Shown here in pieces: positions 28,337 to 37,066 of a DNA stretch of 64,000 bases (position 1 is its first letter; every line of letters starts with the position of its first letter). Source of the stretch: Paenibacillus caseinilyticus (lineage in GTDB: Bacteria > Bacillota > Bacilli > Paenibacillales > NBRC-103111). Below the pieces are notes generated by a model. That model was given only the letters and a program-made list of their open reading frames with translations. It made no database searches and was not told where the DNA came from. The stretch is taken from assembly GCF_027533645.1 (NCBI RefSeq), contig NZ_JAQAGY010000007.1, positions 186,001 through 250,000 of the forward strand, read 5' to 3'. A program made the translations under genes and the position numbers.

Positions 28337-28378
28337 GAACGAACAGACCGGTGCATCCCGCCGGTCTGTTTGTCGTTC
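28337..28378. terminator. Terminator hairpin between convergent genes
   Basis: GAACGA-ACAGACCGG (28337-28351) pairs with CCGGTCTGT and TCGTTC (to 28378). It can serve both the GNAT gene and the AI-2E-type permease gene coming from the right. Confidence 0.75.
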
Positions 28379-28454
28379 GCCCCTAGGCCGAAGGACAGCC
28401 TGACCACGGGCAGGCTGATCCGCCGGCGGCCCGGACCTGCGGGCATGCCGCAGG

Positions 28455-29552
28455 TCACGGAAGCATCTTCCCTCTGCGCCTCTCAAGCTGGTTCGTATGA
28501 TGGAACTTGTAGATCCGGTAGCTTTTGAACAGAATGATCTTGCCCACCGCGTAGACCGGAACGGCGACGAGCAGTCCGACGAACCCCGAGATCGCCCCGG
28601 CCGCCACCACCAGCATGATGACCGTCAGCGGATGAATATCCAGCTTGTCCCCCATGATCTTCGGCTGCAGGATGTTGCCTTCGAGCTGCTGGACGACAAG
28701 CGTCACCAGCGCCGCCTTCAGCGCCATCACGGGGCTTACCGTCAGGGCGATGAACAGTGCCGGGATCGCCCCGATGAACGGCCCGAGGAAGGGCACCACG
28801 TTCGTGAACATCGCGAACAAGGCCAGAATGAAGGCGAAGTCGAGACCGATGAGCAGGAACCCGAGATAGATGAATACGCCTACGAAGGCCGCTACCAAAG
28901 CCTGGCCCTTGACATAGGCCGAGATCGTATAGTCCATCTCCTGCAGCATCCGGGTCAATTCGCTCTTATATTCATCCGGGAATGGCTTCACGACACGCAT
29001 CGGGAAGCTGCTGCTGTCCCGCAGGAAATAGAACAAGATAAAGGGCACGAGCGTCAAGGTGGTGGCTGCGCTCGCGAAGGCGGATACAATGCCGCCGATA
29101 TTGTCCTGCGCCCAGGTGATGAACGAGCGCAGCGTGGAGCTGATCCGCTGTTCGATATCCTGCATGGAGAAGAACGTTTGATTTTCTTGAAGCAGGTCAT
29201 CCGTTTTTTTCGTCGCTTCTTGAATGCTCTCCTGCAGATTGCCCGCCAGATCCGTGAACTGCTGCTGGACCAGCGTACCGAGGTAGCTGCCGGCCGTAGA
29301 CATAAGGATCGTCAGGAGTGCGAACAGGAACAGAATGGCCATCGTGCGCGGCATCCTTCTCCCCTCCAGATAATCCACGAAGGGACGGAACAAGTAGAAC
29401 AAAAAGCCGGAGATGAGAACGGGAATGAAGAGAGCGGAGAAGATCTGCCCGAAGGGCGTCAGGAAGTAGCCGATCTTACCGAGCAGGAAGATGATCAGGA
29501 GCACCAGAATCGCCCCTGCCGCATATTTGAAGAAGTTTTCGCGATACCACAT
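28455..29552 (-). CDS. AI-2E family (PerM/YtvI-type) transporter
   Basis: About 365 residues with roughly eight membrane segments: two near the N-terminus (AAGAILVLLIIFLLGKIGYF), then a large extracytoplasmic loop rich in Gln/Glu (about 95-150), then the conserved C-terminal block with FVGVFIYLGFLLIGLDFA, NVVPFLGPFIGAIPA and IMGDKLDIHPLTVI, typical of the AI-2E transporter family. Substrate unknown; homologs move small metabolites or act as Na+/H+ exchangers. ATG 29552 is 6 bases from AGGGGG; an ATG two codons earlier is too close to that site. Confidence 0.9.
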   Translation of the reverse strand: MWYRENFFKYAAGAILVLLIIFLLGKIGYFLTPFGQIFSALFIPVLISGFLFYLFRPFVDYLEGRRMPRTMAILFLFALLTILMSTAGSYLGTLVQQQFTDLAGNLQESIQEATKKTDDLLQENQTFFSMQDIEQRISSTLRSFITWAQDNIGGIVSAFASAATTLTLVPFILFYFLRDSSSFPMRVVKPFPDEYKSELTRMLQEMDYTISAYVKGQALVAAFVGVFIYLGFLLIGLDFAFILALFAMFTNVVPFLGPFIGAIPALFIALTVSPVMALKAALVTLVVQQLEGNILQPKIMGDKLDIHPLTVIMLVVAAGAISGFVGLLVAVPVYAVGKIILFKSYRIYKFHHTNQLERRRGKMLP

Positions 29553-29630
29553 GGACATCCCCCTACATGCTCTTTTACCTCTTACATTACCTTATGGGAA
29601 CGACCTTGAAACAAGGGCGCGGAGCACCTC

Positions 29631-29658
29631 TTGACTTTCGGGAAATCGGTAGTAAACT
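29631..29658 (+). promoter_or_regulatory. Sigma-A-like promoter of the TrmB-like gene
   Basis: TTGACT (29631-29636), 16-base spacer, TAAACT (29653-29658). The start codon at 29687 would be only about 20 bases from the transcription start. Confidence 0.5.
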
Positions 29659-29686
29659 GTAGTAGTATTCATCAATACGCATAAAC

Positions 29687-30490
29687 TTGACGACAGGGGG
29701 TGCCGTTCACCTGATCGATGAACTGCGCAAGATCGGCTTGAACGATCTCGAAGCCAGGTGCTACCTGGTACTGCATGAAGAGCCCGGCATCTCGGGATAC
29801 GAGGTCGCAAAGAAGGTATCGGTGTCCCGGACGAATGTGTACGCGGCCTTGCGGGCCTTAACGGACAAGGGCGTATGCCGGATGATCGAAGGGGAACCCG
29901 TGATCTATGAGGCGGTGCCTGCCGAACAGCTGGTTCGCCTCCTGAAGGCGGACTTCGAGCAGAACTCCCGCTCCCTGCTCGGGCAGCTGAACTCCCCGCC
30001 CCGCGCTGCCAAGCCGTTCTACAGCTGGCATGGGGAGAAAGCCGTCGGCACGGCGATCCGCCGCTGCATCGCGAATGCGCAGAAGTGCATCGTAGCGGAC
30101 CTGTGGGCGGAAGACCTGCCCTGGGCGGAAGAAGCTCTGCTCCAAGCCGAAGAGCGGGGCGTCGCCGTCACGGTGGTCTCCATCGGCGAATGCCGTACTC
30201 CTTTGAAGCACGTACTCTTCCATAAGCGCAGCGAGACTTGGGCGGATACGCTCCCGCGCAAATTCTCCCTGCTGTGCGATTCCCGTGCATCGCTGCTCGG
30301 CAGCTTCGGCAGAACGCTGAAGCCTTCCCTGCTGGAGACCGAACATCCGGCGCTTGCGGAGCTGCTCCGCAACGGGTTCTATCACGATCTCGTCATGGAA
30401 CGGATCGAGCGCGATTTCGGGGAAGCGTTGGATGCCGAATACGGCCCGCACTACGACAGCATTATCGCCCCCTACAGGGATATCCTGTGA
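29687..30490 (+). CDS. TrmB-family transcriptional regulator
   Basis: 267 residues from TTG 29687. The N-terminal winged helix LIDELRKIGLNDLEARCYLVL through SGYEVAKKVSVSRTNVYAALRAL is the TrmB sugar-responsive type. The middle and C-terminal parts (FYSWHGEKAVGTAIRRCIANAQKCIVADLWAEDLP) match the PLD-like effector region found after this domain. Start uncertain: no ribosome site precedes the TTG, while AGGGGG at 29694-29700 would better serve a start inside LID; the protein may begin about ten residues later. The IMPase-like gene follows 76 bases downstream. Confidence 0.85.
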   Translation: MTTGGAVHLIDELRKIGLNDLEARCYLVLHEEPGISGYEVAKKVSVSRTNVYAALRALTDKGVCRMIEGEPVIYEAVPAEQLVRLLKADFEQNSRSLLGQLNSPPRAAKPFYSWHGEKAVGTAIRRCIANAQKCIVADLWAEDLPWAEEALLQAEERGVAVTVVSIGECRTPLKHVLFHKRSETWADTLPRKFSLLCDSRASLLGSFGRTLKPSLLETEHPALAELLRNGFYHDLVMERIERDFGEALDAEYGPHYDSIIAPYRDIL

Positions 30491-30566
30491 ACTTCCGCAG
30501 GCTTCCCTCTTTTTTCGGCCTCTAGTTAGTCGTATTATACAATACTCCTTACAAGGAGAGATTCCT

Positions 30567-31364
30567 ATGATTCACGTCCATATCCAAGACATCCACGACT
30601 CCTTCGTACGTACCGGCGCGCTGCTGCTGGAGCGGAACGCCTCCCTGCAGCCTCCGGCAGACCGCCAAGAAATGTATACCCGCTTCACGGAGACGAACGA
30701 TTGGGCGGAAGGCGAGATCCGCGCCTCCCTGGGGAGCATCTATCCGGACGTCGGCTGGTCCGATGCCGAACTCGACTTCGGCAAGCAAAAGCAGCCGGAA
30801 TCCCAGGGGGCCTACTGGGTACTCGACGCGGTGGACAGCGTCATGCACCTGCACCAGGGCATGTCCCTCTGGTCCATGTCGCTGTGCCTGATCGAAGACG
30901 GGGAATCGGTCTTCTCTGCGGTGTATGAGCCCTACCGGCGCGAATTCTTCCATGCCGTGCGCGGGGGCGGCGCCTTCCTGAACGGAACCCCGATCCGGGT
31001 CTCGGGCAAAAGCAGCCTCTCGGAAGCCATCCTGGCGACGGCTCCCCCCGCCGTCCAGGAACCCGATCCGGCCGTGACGGAGGCCGCGGCCCGCAGCTAC
31101 GGCAAGCTCCTGCCGGAGGCGTTCCTCATCCGGATGATCGGCTCCGTCGCCCTCCAGCTGGCTTATGTGGCGAGCGGCAGGATGGACGCCTACTGGGAAT
31201 ACGGCGATTCGCTCTACAACTGGGCGGCCGGCGCGCTGCTGGTGGCCGAAGCCGGGGGCAGCCTGAGCGATACGGCAGGAGAGCCGTTCACCTGGGGCTG
31301 CCGCGGCATCATCGCCGGACCTGAGCCGCTGCGTGAGGGAATCCGCGAACTGCTGAGTCCGTGA
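30567..31364 (+). CDS. Inositol monophosphatase-family protein with altered metal site
   Basis: 265 residues from ATG 30567 (AAGGAGAG upstream). Family fold evident from YWVLDAVDSVMHLHQG near residue 92 (usual DPxDGTxN; both Asp present, Gly-Thr replaced), HAVRGGGAFLNGTPIRVS and the C-terminal YNWAAGALLVAEAGG. In the usual WDxAAG motif the Asp binds catalytic metal; here it is Asn (codon AAC). The enzyme may have reduced or changed activity. Likely cytoplasmic sugar- or inositol-phosphate phosphatase. A clear terminator follows. Confidence 0.85.
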   Translation: MIHVHIQDIHDSFVRTGALLLERNASLQPPADRQEMYTRFTETNDWAEGEIRASLGSIYPDVGWSDAELDFGKQKQPESQGAYWVLDAVDSVMHLHQGMSLWSMSLCLIEDGESVFSAVYEPYRREFFHAVRGGGAFLNGTPIRVSGKSSLSEAILATAPPAVQEPDPAVTEAAARSYGKLLPEAFLIRMIGSVALQLAYVASGRMDAYWEYGDSLYNWAAGALLVAEAGGSLSDTAGEPFTWGCRGIIAGPEPLREGIRELLSP

Positions 31365-31370
31365 CACGCC

Positions 31371-31406
31371 GAAGACCGGTCGGGGCTCAGCCCAGACCGG
31401 TCTTCT
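31371..31406 (+). terminator. Rho-independent terminator
   Basis: GAAGACCGGTC (31371-31381) pairs with GACCGGTCTTC (to 31404), followed by TTCT. Confidence 0.75.
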
Positions 31407-31494
31407 TCTACATCTAAGAATTATATCTCACCGGGGCCCGATTCGAAGCCGGTACCCTTGTAGGAGCGATAGACCTGCTGCCTGCTGACGGCCG

Positions 31495-31677
31495 CTACGC
31501 TTCCTCCACCACTTCCCAATCGATGCGGACCAACCGGTCCACCCAGGAGCGGATGTTGATCTCGATCGCCTGCTCGATCTCCTCGTCCGTCAGCTCCCCC
31601 AGCTTCGTCTCTTCAATGACGAGCTCTTCGCTTCGGACGGATTCGTCTCCGACCGACAGCTCCACCTTAATTCGCAT
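31495..31677 (-). CDS. Small acidic protein of unknown function
   Basis: 60 residues from ATG 31677 (AGGGGAG upstream). Strongly acidic: MRIKVELSVGDESVRSEELV and onward; predicted beta strand then helix (LTDEEIEQAIEINIRSWVDR). An acidic Glu/Met-rich extension upstream in the same frame is GA-repeat sequence and is not included. No recognised family; same strand as the MATE gene, 87 bases upstream of it being on the right. Confidence 0.65.
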   Translation of the reverse strand: MRIKVELSVGDESVRSEELVIEETKLGELTDEEIEQAIEINIRSWVDRLVRIDWEVVEEA

Positions 31678-31764
31678 TGACTCTCCCCTCTCTTCGGACT
31701 CCGGCTCCGGCTCCATCTCCACCTCCATCTCCATCTTTGCCGGATTCGCACGGTCTTCACTGCC

Positions 31765-33156
31765 TTAGGCTCCCTGCTCCGCAGGAAGGCCCGGCGCCGC
31801 GGACGGCTGTACGAAGGCCTTCCCCTCCCAAGCCCGGCTTCTCCACCGGAGCAGCATAATCAAGCCCCTCAGCCATTCGTCCACCGTGAAGGCGATCCAG
31901 ACCCCTAGCAGGCCCATGCCCATCCGGATGCCGAGCACATAAGCCAGCGGCACGGCCACCCCCCACATGGAGAGTATACCCATAAGCACCGGGAACCGGG
32001 CGTCCCCCGCCGCACGCAGGGAATTGATCACCACAAGATTGAACGTGCGGCCCGGCTCCAGGATGATCGACAGGAGCAGGATTCCCGATCCCATGGCGAT
32101 GATCTCGGCGTTCGACGTGAACATGCCCATGAGATCCTCGCGGAACAGGGCCGTAATCCCGACTACGGCTGCGGTCAGGAGGAATGCGAAGCGCAGGCTC
32201 TTCAGCAGCTTATGATAAGCGGCCTTGGTCTCTCCCGCCCCGACCATATGGCCGATGATGATCTCGGTGCCCATCCCGATCGCCATGCCGAGCGCCATGA
32301 AGTAATTCGATACGTTCATGACGTACACATGGGTGCTCAATGCGGCGGTGCCGATCAAATTAATGAAGCTGACGATCATCATGTGCTGCGACTGCCAGGA
32401 CAAGTGCTCTCCCGCGGACGGCAGGCCGATATGCAGAATTTGCTTGACATAGGTTCCGTTAAAGGCAGCATAATCCCGCAGCCGGATGGGCGACGGAATC
32501 CGGCGGTACAGGATAGCGACCAGTACGGCGAGGCCGATCAGTCTCGAGACGACCGTAGAGACCGCGGCCCCGGTCACTCCAAGCTCCGGCAGCCCGAAGT
32601 GGCCGAAGATCAGCACATAATTGCCCGCCACGTGAATCAGGTTGACGCCCAGCGTGACGAACATGATCTCCCGGGTATGGCCGTTCGAGCGGATGACCGA
32701 AGAGATCGCGTAGGACAGCGCCTCCACCCAGATGAAAGAGCCGATGATCGTCAAATACTGCTTGGCGATGGCGGTCTGCTCCGGGGCCAGGTTCATCAGG
32801 CGCATCAGCGGCTCGCCGAAGACGACCAGGCTGAGACTGATGATCACACCGAAGATCAGATTGATGGTGATCGCTAGGGCCGAGATCCGGCTTGCTTCCT
32901 CCTTGCGGCCGGCTCCGAGGAACTGGGCGACGGCCACGCTCGTTCCAATGCCCACGAAGCCGAACATGAGAATACAGAAGACAATAATTTCGTTCGCCAG
33001 GCCGACAGCTCCGGTGACCTGGTCCGATATGCGGCTGAGCATATAGACATCCGCCGTCCCGAGCATCATTCTCAGCACGGAATCGACGAAGATGGGCCAA
33101 GTAACCGCGAAGAGGCTTAAGGTTTTCCAAGTAGGTACGGATTCGGTTGTGTTCAC
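31765..33156 (-). CDS. MATE-family multidrug/sodium exporter
   Basis: 463 residues with about 12 membrane segments and the two-half MATE pattern (first half starts WPIFVDSVLRMMLGTADVYMLS; IGTSVAVAQFLGAGRKEEA follows; second half starts GLPSAGEHLSWQSQHMMIV). Exports drugs or cationic metabolites using a sodium or proton gradient. The C-terminal tail is cytoplasmic and Ala/Pro-rich. The start is close to a ribosome site AAGGAGC. Substrate unknown. Confidence 0.95.
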   Translation of the reverse strand: MNTTESVPTWKTLSLFAVTWPIFVDSVLRMMLGTADVYMLSRISDQVTGAVGLANEIIVFCILMFGFVGIGTSVAVAQFLGAGRKEEASRISALAITINLIFGVIISLSLVVFGEPLMRLMNLAPEQTAIAKQYLTIIGSFIWVEALSYAISSVIRSNGHTREIMFVTLGVNLIHVAGNYVLIFGHFGLPELGVTGAAVSTVVSRLIGLAVLVAILYRRIPSPIRLRDYAAFNGTYVKQILHIGLPSAGEHLSWQSQHMMIVSFINLIGTAALSTHVYVMNVSNYFMALGMAIGMGTEIIIGHMVGAGETKAAYHKLLKSLRFAFLLTAAVVGITALFREDLMGMFTSNAEIIAMGSGILLLSIILEPGRTFNLVVINSLRAAGDARFPVLMGILSMWGVAVPLAYVLGIRMGMGLLGVWIAFTVDEWLRGLIMLLRWRSRAWEGKAFVQPSAAPGLPAEQGA

Positions 33157-33235
33157 GGCTTATGCTCCTTGATCTCAAATGCCCCTAGTGTAGGTTACGC
33201 AAGCGGTTGCAGTCAATGATCTTTCGAACCGCCGC

Positions 33236-34098
33236 TCACTTCCCGCACTTTCTCCACAGGGCTTTGGTATAAGCGGTGCGCATGCCGGACCGCTCCATAT
33301 TGGCGTGGCTGCCCGAACCGAAGCGGGCTTGTCCCACGACCAGGCCGCATGCCTGCCGGGCGGCTTCCTCGAGCCTCTCGGCGATCAGAGCGCTTTGGCA
33401 GCCTCTCTCCCGAAAGGAAGGCAGTGTCGCTGCCGCCGCCAGGGACCCGGCGCCGTCCTTCACATGCAGGACACCGACCGCCGCGGGCTGTCCGTCATAC
33501 GAAGCAAGATAAAAGTGCCATCCAGGCCGGTCACAGAGGATCCGGTTATTGGCGGCTACCGCTTCCCGCAGGAAGTCCGGCATCCCGAAGGCAGCCACGT
33601 AGATGTCACCGAAGAGGGAGAACTCGTCCGAGCCGAGGGGGCGGACGGAAATTCTCTCCGGCCGTGAAGCGATCCGGTTGACTTGGCCCCGGTCAGGCCC
33701 GCTAACAGAGGTATGTGATGAAGCGTGCAGTGGAACGTATAACGAAGCGTGAAATCCATAGTGCACGTATCCCCGTTCGGCCAGTGCGCCGAGAAGCTCC
33801 GCTCCCGTATCCCAAGGCACGATATCCAGCCGGCAGGCGGCACCATGCTCCGCATAGAAGGCCAGAATGGAATCGAGCTCATCCAAGCTCTCGTTCGATC
33901 CAAGCCCTTCATTCGTAAGCCCGCGCCCGGAATTGAAATACGGATCCGGTATTCCTTTCACAATAAACGCCGTGGCGCTGCCGAACCCCAGATATGAACC
34001 CCTAGCGGATTGCCCGCCTGCTCCGCAAGGGCCCCGAGCCGGGACGCCAAGGTCTGTGTCTCGGCTTGCTCGACCCTTCGGATGGTTGTCTCTACCAT
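33236..34098 (-). pseudogene. GNAT acetyltransferase gene with probable frameshift
   Basis: From ATG 34098 one frame reads MVETTIRRVEQAETQTLAS and continues plausibly to about NPLGVHIWG. The acetyltransferase sequence then goes on in another frame from GFGSATAFIVKGIPDPYFN to the stop at 33236. The switch is near a run of four G/C at 33986-33989. The C-terminal domain carries GNAT motifs (SFRERGCQSALIAERLEEAA; usual Q/R-x-x-G-x-A). Either a true frameshift mutation or a sequencing error. If the long frame alone were used, it would start with an unlikely Arg/Gly-rich stretch. Confidence 0.65.
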
Positions 34099-34221
34099 GG
34101 ACCTGCTCACTTCTTCCGCCTCCCCGCAATGCCAGTTATATGCTCTGATGACACCATATTCTGGCTGAAGAGGCTTACCCAGCAGAGAGACTGCGATTTG
34201 AAATTTGCATTCTCCCTGCCC

Positions 34222-35934
34222 TCACTTCTGTTGCCGCGCCTGCTGTTTCAGATACGCCCGCTTCTTCCGCAGAAACGCCGGGGCGTCCATCGGATCCGCG
34301 GCGATGAGCTCGATCACGCACAGCCGCTCCGCGCACTGCACCTGAGCTTCCTCTATCGCGGCATCCAGCTCGCCGATCGTCCGCACCTCGGCCGTATAGG
34401 CCTCCCCGCCGAAAGCCTCTGCCAGCTTCGTATACGACCACCGTGGAATTTCGTTATACTTCTGATCCTGCGTCTTCACGTTCAAGTATTTCTCGACGGT
34501 GTAGCCTCCATTGTTCAGCACGAACAGAATCGGACGGCAGCCGTACGCAAGCATGGAGCTGACCTCCTGAACCGTCAGCTGCAGCGAACCGTCCCCCGTG
34601 AAGAGCAGCACCCGCCGCTCAGGAGCCGCCACGGCTGCCCCGAAGGCCGCCGGCGTAGCGTAGCCGATGCTCTGCCAGCCCCCCTGGTGAATGTATGTCG
34701 CACCCTTCGGAAGCCTGACCTCCGCCATCCCGTACCCGAGGGTCCCCGTCTCGGCTACCACGATGTCGCCTTCCTCCAGCATCCGCTCGAACCTTGGATA
34801 ATACGCTTCGCTTCGAAGCGGTTCGTCCGGTCCCCCGCTTGCTTCAGCGTAAGGGAACGGGGCGGCCGGCCGCTTCTCCGGGCACTTCCAGCCGGATTCG
34901 CGCAGCGTCCGCAGCATCTCGGCCGCCGGGACCCCGGCGTACACTTCTTCGCCGATCCGGACTTCATGCGGCTGAATATCGATCAGCCTGCCGGCATCCA
35001 GCGGCGCGGTGAAGTTCGCCGTATTGCCGTCCGAGCGCACCAGCCCCGCCGCGATCCGGATACCGGCGCCTTCTACGATCTCCCGTACCTCATCGCTGCC
35101 GAAGAGGCCTCCGTAGATGCCGATATAGTTCGGATGCCGTTCATCGAATCCCCCCTTCCCCAGCATCATCGAGGCTGCGGGCGCATTCAGCGCTTCGGCC
35201 AGACGCTGCACCTCCTCCTGCAGGCCATAACGGAGCACAGGCAGATCCGTGAGTATCGCCGCGCTCCCCGCCTCTTCGAGCAGACGCAGGGCATGGGCGG
35301 CAGCGGCTTCCAGCGAGCTCCGGTTCGTCTGGTTCTCCTCTTGCAGCTCCTCCTCCCGCTGCACAACCGGCTGCTCCACCAGATCGATGGCCACGACAAG
35401 ATATACCGGCTTCTGCCCTTCCTTCGCGATGCGGATCGCCTTCGGGATCTCGGCGGCCGCATTGTCCGGCGTCAGCACGGCGGTATAAGCCGTCAGTCCT
35501 TCGTGCACCCGGAGGAACACGCCGAAGTCGCCGTCCAGCAGCGAGTGGTGCATGAGCCGGTGCTCCTGCTGGGCGGATGATTTCGGCGAGCCGACCACGT
35601 GGATGACCGGCACGCTCTCGCTGCAGGAGCCGGCGATAGCCCCCGCCGCGCTCATCTCGCCTACACCGAACGTGGTGATCAGCGCCGCGAGTCCTTTGAC
35701 CCGGGCATAGCCGTCGGCCGCATAGCCTGCATTGAGTTCATTGCGTCCGTTCACGAACGTGATGCCCCCGTACTGCTCTAGCGTATCGAGCAGCGTGAAG
35801 TTATAATCCCCGGGCACCCCGAAGATCTCGGTGATTCCCTCCCTTCGGAGGCAGTCGAACAAATACCGGCCCAGCGTCGCCCCTTCTCCCGGGGTAGGGA
35901 CCAACCTCTCTGACGAACGGGCATGTATGGACAT
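34222..35934 (-). CDS. Thiamine-diphosphate 2-keto acid decarboxylase (indolepyruvate/phenylpyruvate type)
   Basis: 570 residues, the usual length. VNGRNELNAGYAADGYAR near residue 62 holds the ThDP-activating Glu (E66); HRLMHHSLLDGDF near 125 holds the active-site His pair; FTGDGSLQLTVQEVSSM to FVLNNGGYTVEKY near 440-475 is the GDG...NN ThDP-magnesium motif. It decarboxylates indolepyruvate, phenylpyruvate or branched keto acids to aldehydes; in plant-associated Paenibacillus this step can lead to indole-3-acetic acid, but the substrate cannot be fixed from sequence. GAGGAGAGAG precedes the ATG. Single gene; two direct repeats lie upstream. Confidence 0.93.
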   Translation of the reverse strand: MSIHARSSERLVPTPGEGATLGRYLFDCLRREGITEIFGVPGDYNFTLLDTLEQYGGITFVNGRNELNAGYAADGYARVKGLAALITTFGVGEMSAAGAIAGSCSESVPVIHVVGSPKSSAQQEHRLMHHSLLDGDFGVFLRVHEGLTAYTAVLTPDNAAAEIPKAIRIAKEGQKPVYLVVAIDLVEQPVVQREEELQEENQTNRSSLEAAAAHALRLLEEAGSAAILTDLPVLRYGLQEEVQRLAEALNAPAASMMLGKGGFDERHPNYIGIYGGLFGSDEVREIVEGAGIRIAAGLVRSDGNTANFTAPLDAGRLIDIQPHEVRIGEEVYAGVPAAEMLRTLRESGWKCPEKRPAAPFPYAEASGGPDEPLRSEAYYPRFERMLEEGDIVVAETGTLGYGMAEVRLPKGATYIHQGGWQSIGYATPAAFGAAVAAPERRVLLFTGDGSLQLTVQEVSSMLAYGCRPILFVLNNGGYTVEKYLNVKTQDQKYNEIPRWSYTKLAEAFGGEAYTAEVRTIGELDAAIEEAQVQCAERLCVIELIAADPMDAPAFLRKKRAYLKQQARQQK

Positions 35935-35958
35935 GGTTCTCTCTCCTCTCGGTTCTGT

Positions 35959-35997
35959 TATCTTCTTCTATTACCCGATTTCCCTATCTTCTTCTAT
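35959..35997. repeat. Direct repeats upstream of the decarboxylase gene
   Basis: TATCTTCTTCTAT occurs at 35959-35971 and again at 35985-35997, 26 bases start to start, within 65 bases of the decarboxylase start. Spacing of about two and a half helical turns would suit a regulator site or could be chance in a pyrimidine-rich leader. Confidence 0.5.
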
Positions 35998-36021
35998 GTA
36001 CTTGGCGCAATGGCACGCCAC

Positions 36022-36072
36022 AAAAAAGAAAGCACAACCCTCAGCGCTGCTGAACGCAAGCGAGGCGTGCTT
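36022..36072 (-). terminator. Possible terminator of the small Cys-containing protein gene
   Basis: On the minus strand AAGCAC (36072-36067) can pair with GTGCTT (36035-36030), with an inner partial stem, followed by TCTTTTTT. Confidence 0.4.
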
Positions 36073-36088
36073 CCTTATTAGGGTTCAC

Positions 36089-36283
36089 TTATCCTGCATC
36101 GCATGCGATCCCCCAGAAGGAACAGGAAGCGCGAGGGAATTGATTCGCACCTACCTGTACGCTGCTACCGGTAATCGCCACGATCTTGCCTTTTTGAATC
36201 TGCTGCCTGCCGATAAACACCAAGATCTCGGATTGGCAAACCAGCGCCGTGCAGAGCTGGATATCATTGACCAATGGCTTCAA
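36089..36283 (-). CDS. Small conserved-looking protein with paired cysteines
   Basis: 64 residues from TTG 36283; GGAGGT 7 bases upstream decides the start. Sequence pattern: LC-x4-C near residues 10-15, a beta-strand-rich middle (EILVFIGRQQIQKGKIVAIT), and CSFWGIAC near the C-terminus. The four Cys could form disulfides or bind a metal. The pattern looks like a small beta-barrel (Sm- or SH3-like) protein. I do not recognise a named family. Single gene between the decarboxylase and the WGxxGxxG gene. Confidence 0.6.
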   Translation of the reverse strand: MKPLVNDIQLCTALVCQSEILVFIGRQQIQKGKIVAITGSSVQVGANQFPRASCSFWGIACDAG

Positions 36284-36365
36284 GCCCATCACCTCCGTTA
36301 GATGTTTATCGACAAAATCCTACCGCTTCTTTACTCTTTTGTCTCACGCTTTCAAGTCCTTTATC

Positions 36366-36403
36366 AGATAGATAAGAATATAGGATCGAGCCCTGGCGAG
36401 GGC
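36366..36403. repeat. Interspersed palindromic repeat, copy B (partial)
   Basis: Contains AGATAGATAAGAATA and the core TCGAGCCCTGGCGAGGG, matching one arm and the core of copy A with a few changes; the other arm is lost. It abuts the stop codon of the WGxxGxxG gene. Confidence 0.65.
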
Positions 36404-36783
36404 TACCTGGAATGATCGCCGGGTCCCTTCGCTTCGTTTGGTCTTCGGGCCGCCAATCCGGCCAAGCCGATCAGCCCGAGCCAACCCGGGCTGAACCCCG
36501 TGTGCCCCCTGCCGGCCTCTGCCGTACGGTAAGAGGCCGGAGAGTCTCCCGTGTCACCCCAGCGGCCGTCGGCCCACCGGTCTGCGCCGGATCCGTCCAC
36601 TGCAGCCCCCCGGAACCGCTCCCCCTCCTCCGTCCGGTGCGGCGGTACGGTCTTGGCGAAGCTCGTATCCCCCAGCGTTGGATTCGTTCCGTTCACATCT
36701 ACCGTTTCCCTCTCCTGAGGAGGGAGATCCCCCGTACCGGGTGCTATCATGAGCGCCAGAGCCAACCATGCCGTTTTGATCAT
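36403..36783 (-). CDS. WGxxGxxG-type secreted or membrane protein
   Basis: 126 residues. An N-terminal signal-like segment (MIKTAWLALALMIAPGTG) is followed by a hydrophilic, disordered middle with WADGRWGDTG, then GWLGLIGLAGLAARRP near the C-terminus, the short hydrophobic glycine motif that names the WGxxGxxG family of Paenibacillus and relatives. Function unknown; the C-terminal hydrophobic hairpin probably sits in the membrane. The ATG follows GGCGGATA. The repeat copy B touches its stop codon. Confidence 0.65.
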   Translation of the reverse strand: MIKTAWLALALMIAPGTGDLPPQERETVDVNGTNPTLGDTSFAKTVPPHRTEEGERFRGAAVDGSGADRWADGRWGDTGDSPASYRTAEAGRGHTGFSPGWLGLIGLAGLAARRPNEAKGPGDHSR

Positions 36784-36948
36784 TATCCGCCCGCCTCTCT
36801 CCCTGGCAGATCCCCCTGCCGGTATCTTCCGCTAGGGTTCCCGGCGGACGGAAGATCTATCCTCCCCTGGGAATCAGGATGCAGTCCGACAACACTCCAA
36901 GCAGGGAGCATCGTCTTCCCCGGAGGGAGCGGCCAAGACAGGTTCCAA

Positions 36949-36996
36949 GCCCGAATAGACCCTGGTCCGGCTGATCCGGTCAGAGTCTATTCGGGC
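36949..36996. terminator. Strong hairpin downstream of DUF2325 gene
   Basis: GCCCGAATAGACCCTG (36949-36964) pairs with CAGAGTCTATTCGGGC (36981-36996) with one mismatch. No T run on either side, so it may be a terminator or an RNA-stabilising stem. A smaller stem (ATCTTCCG/CGGAAGAT) lies at about 36820-36857. Confidence 0.5.
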
Positions 36997-37066
36997 AGTC
37001 ATGATGGAGCTGTTCTATCATTGTCACCAACCTTCGGGAGGAATGAATGAGGGACTTTCTCTACGC

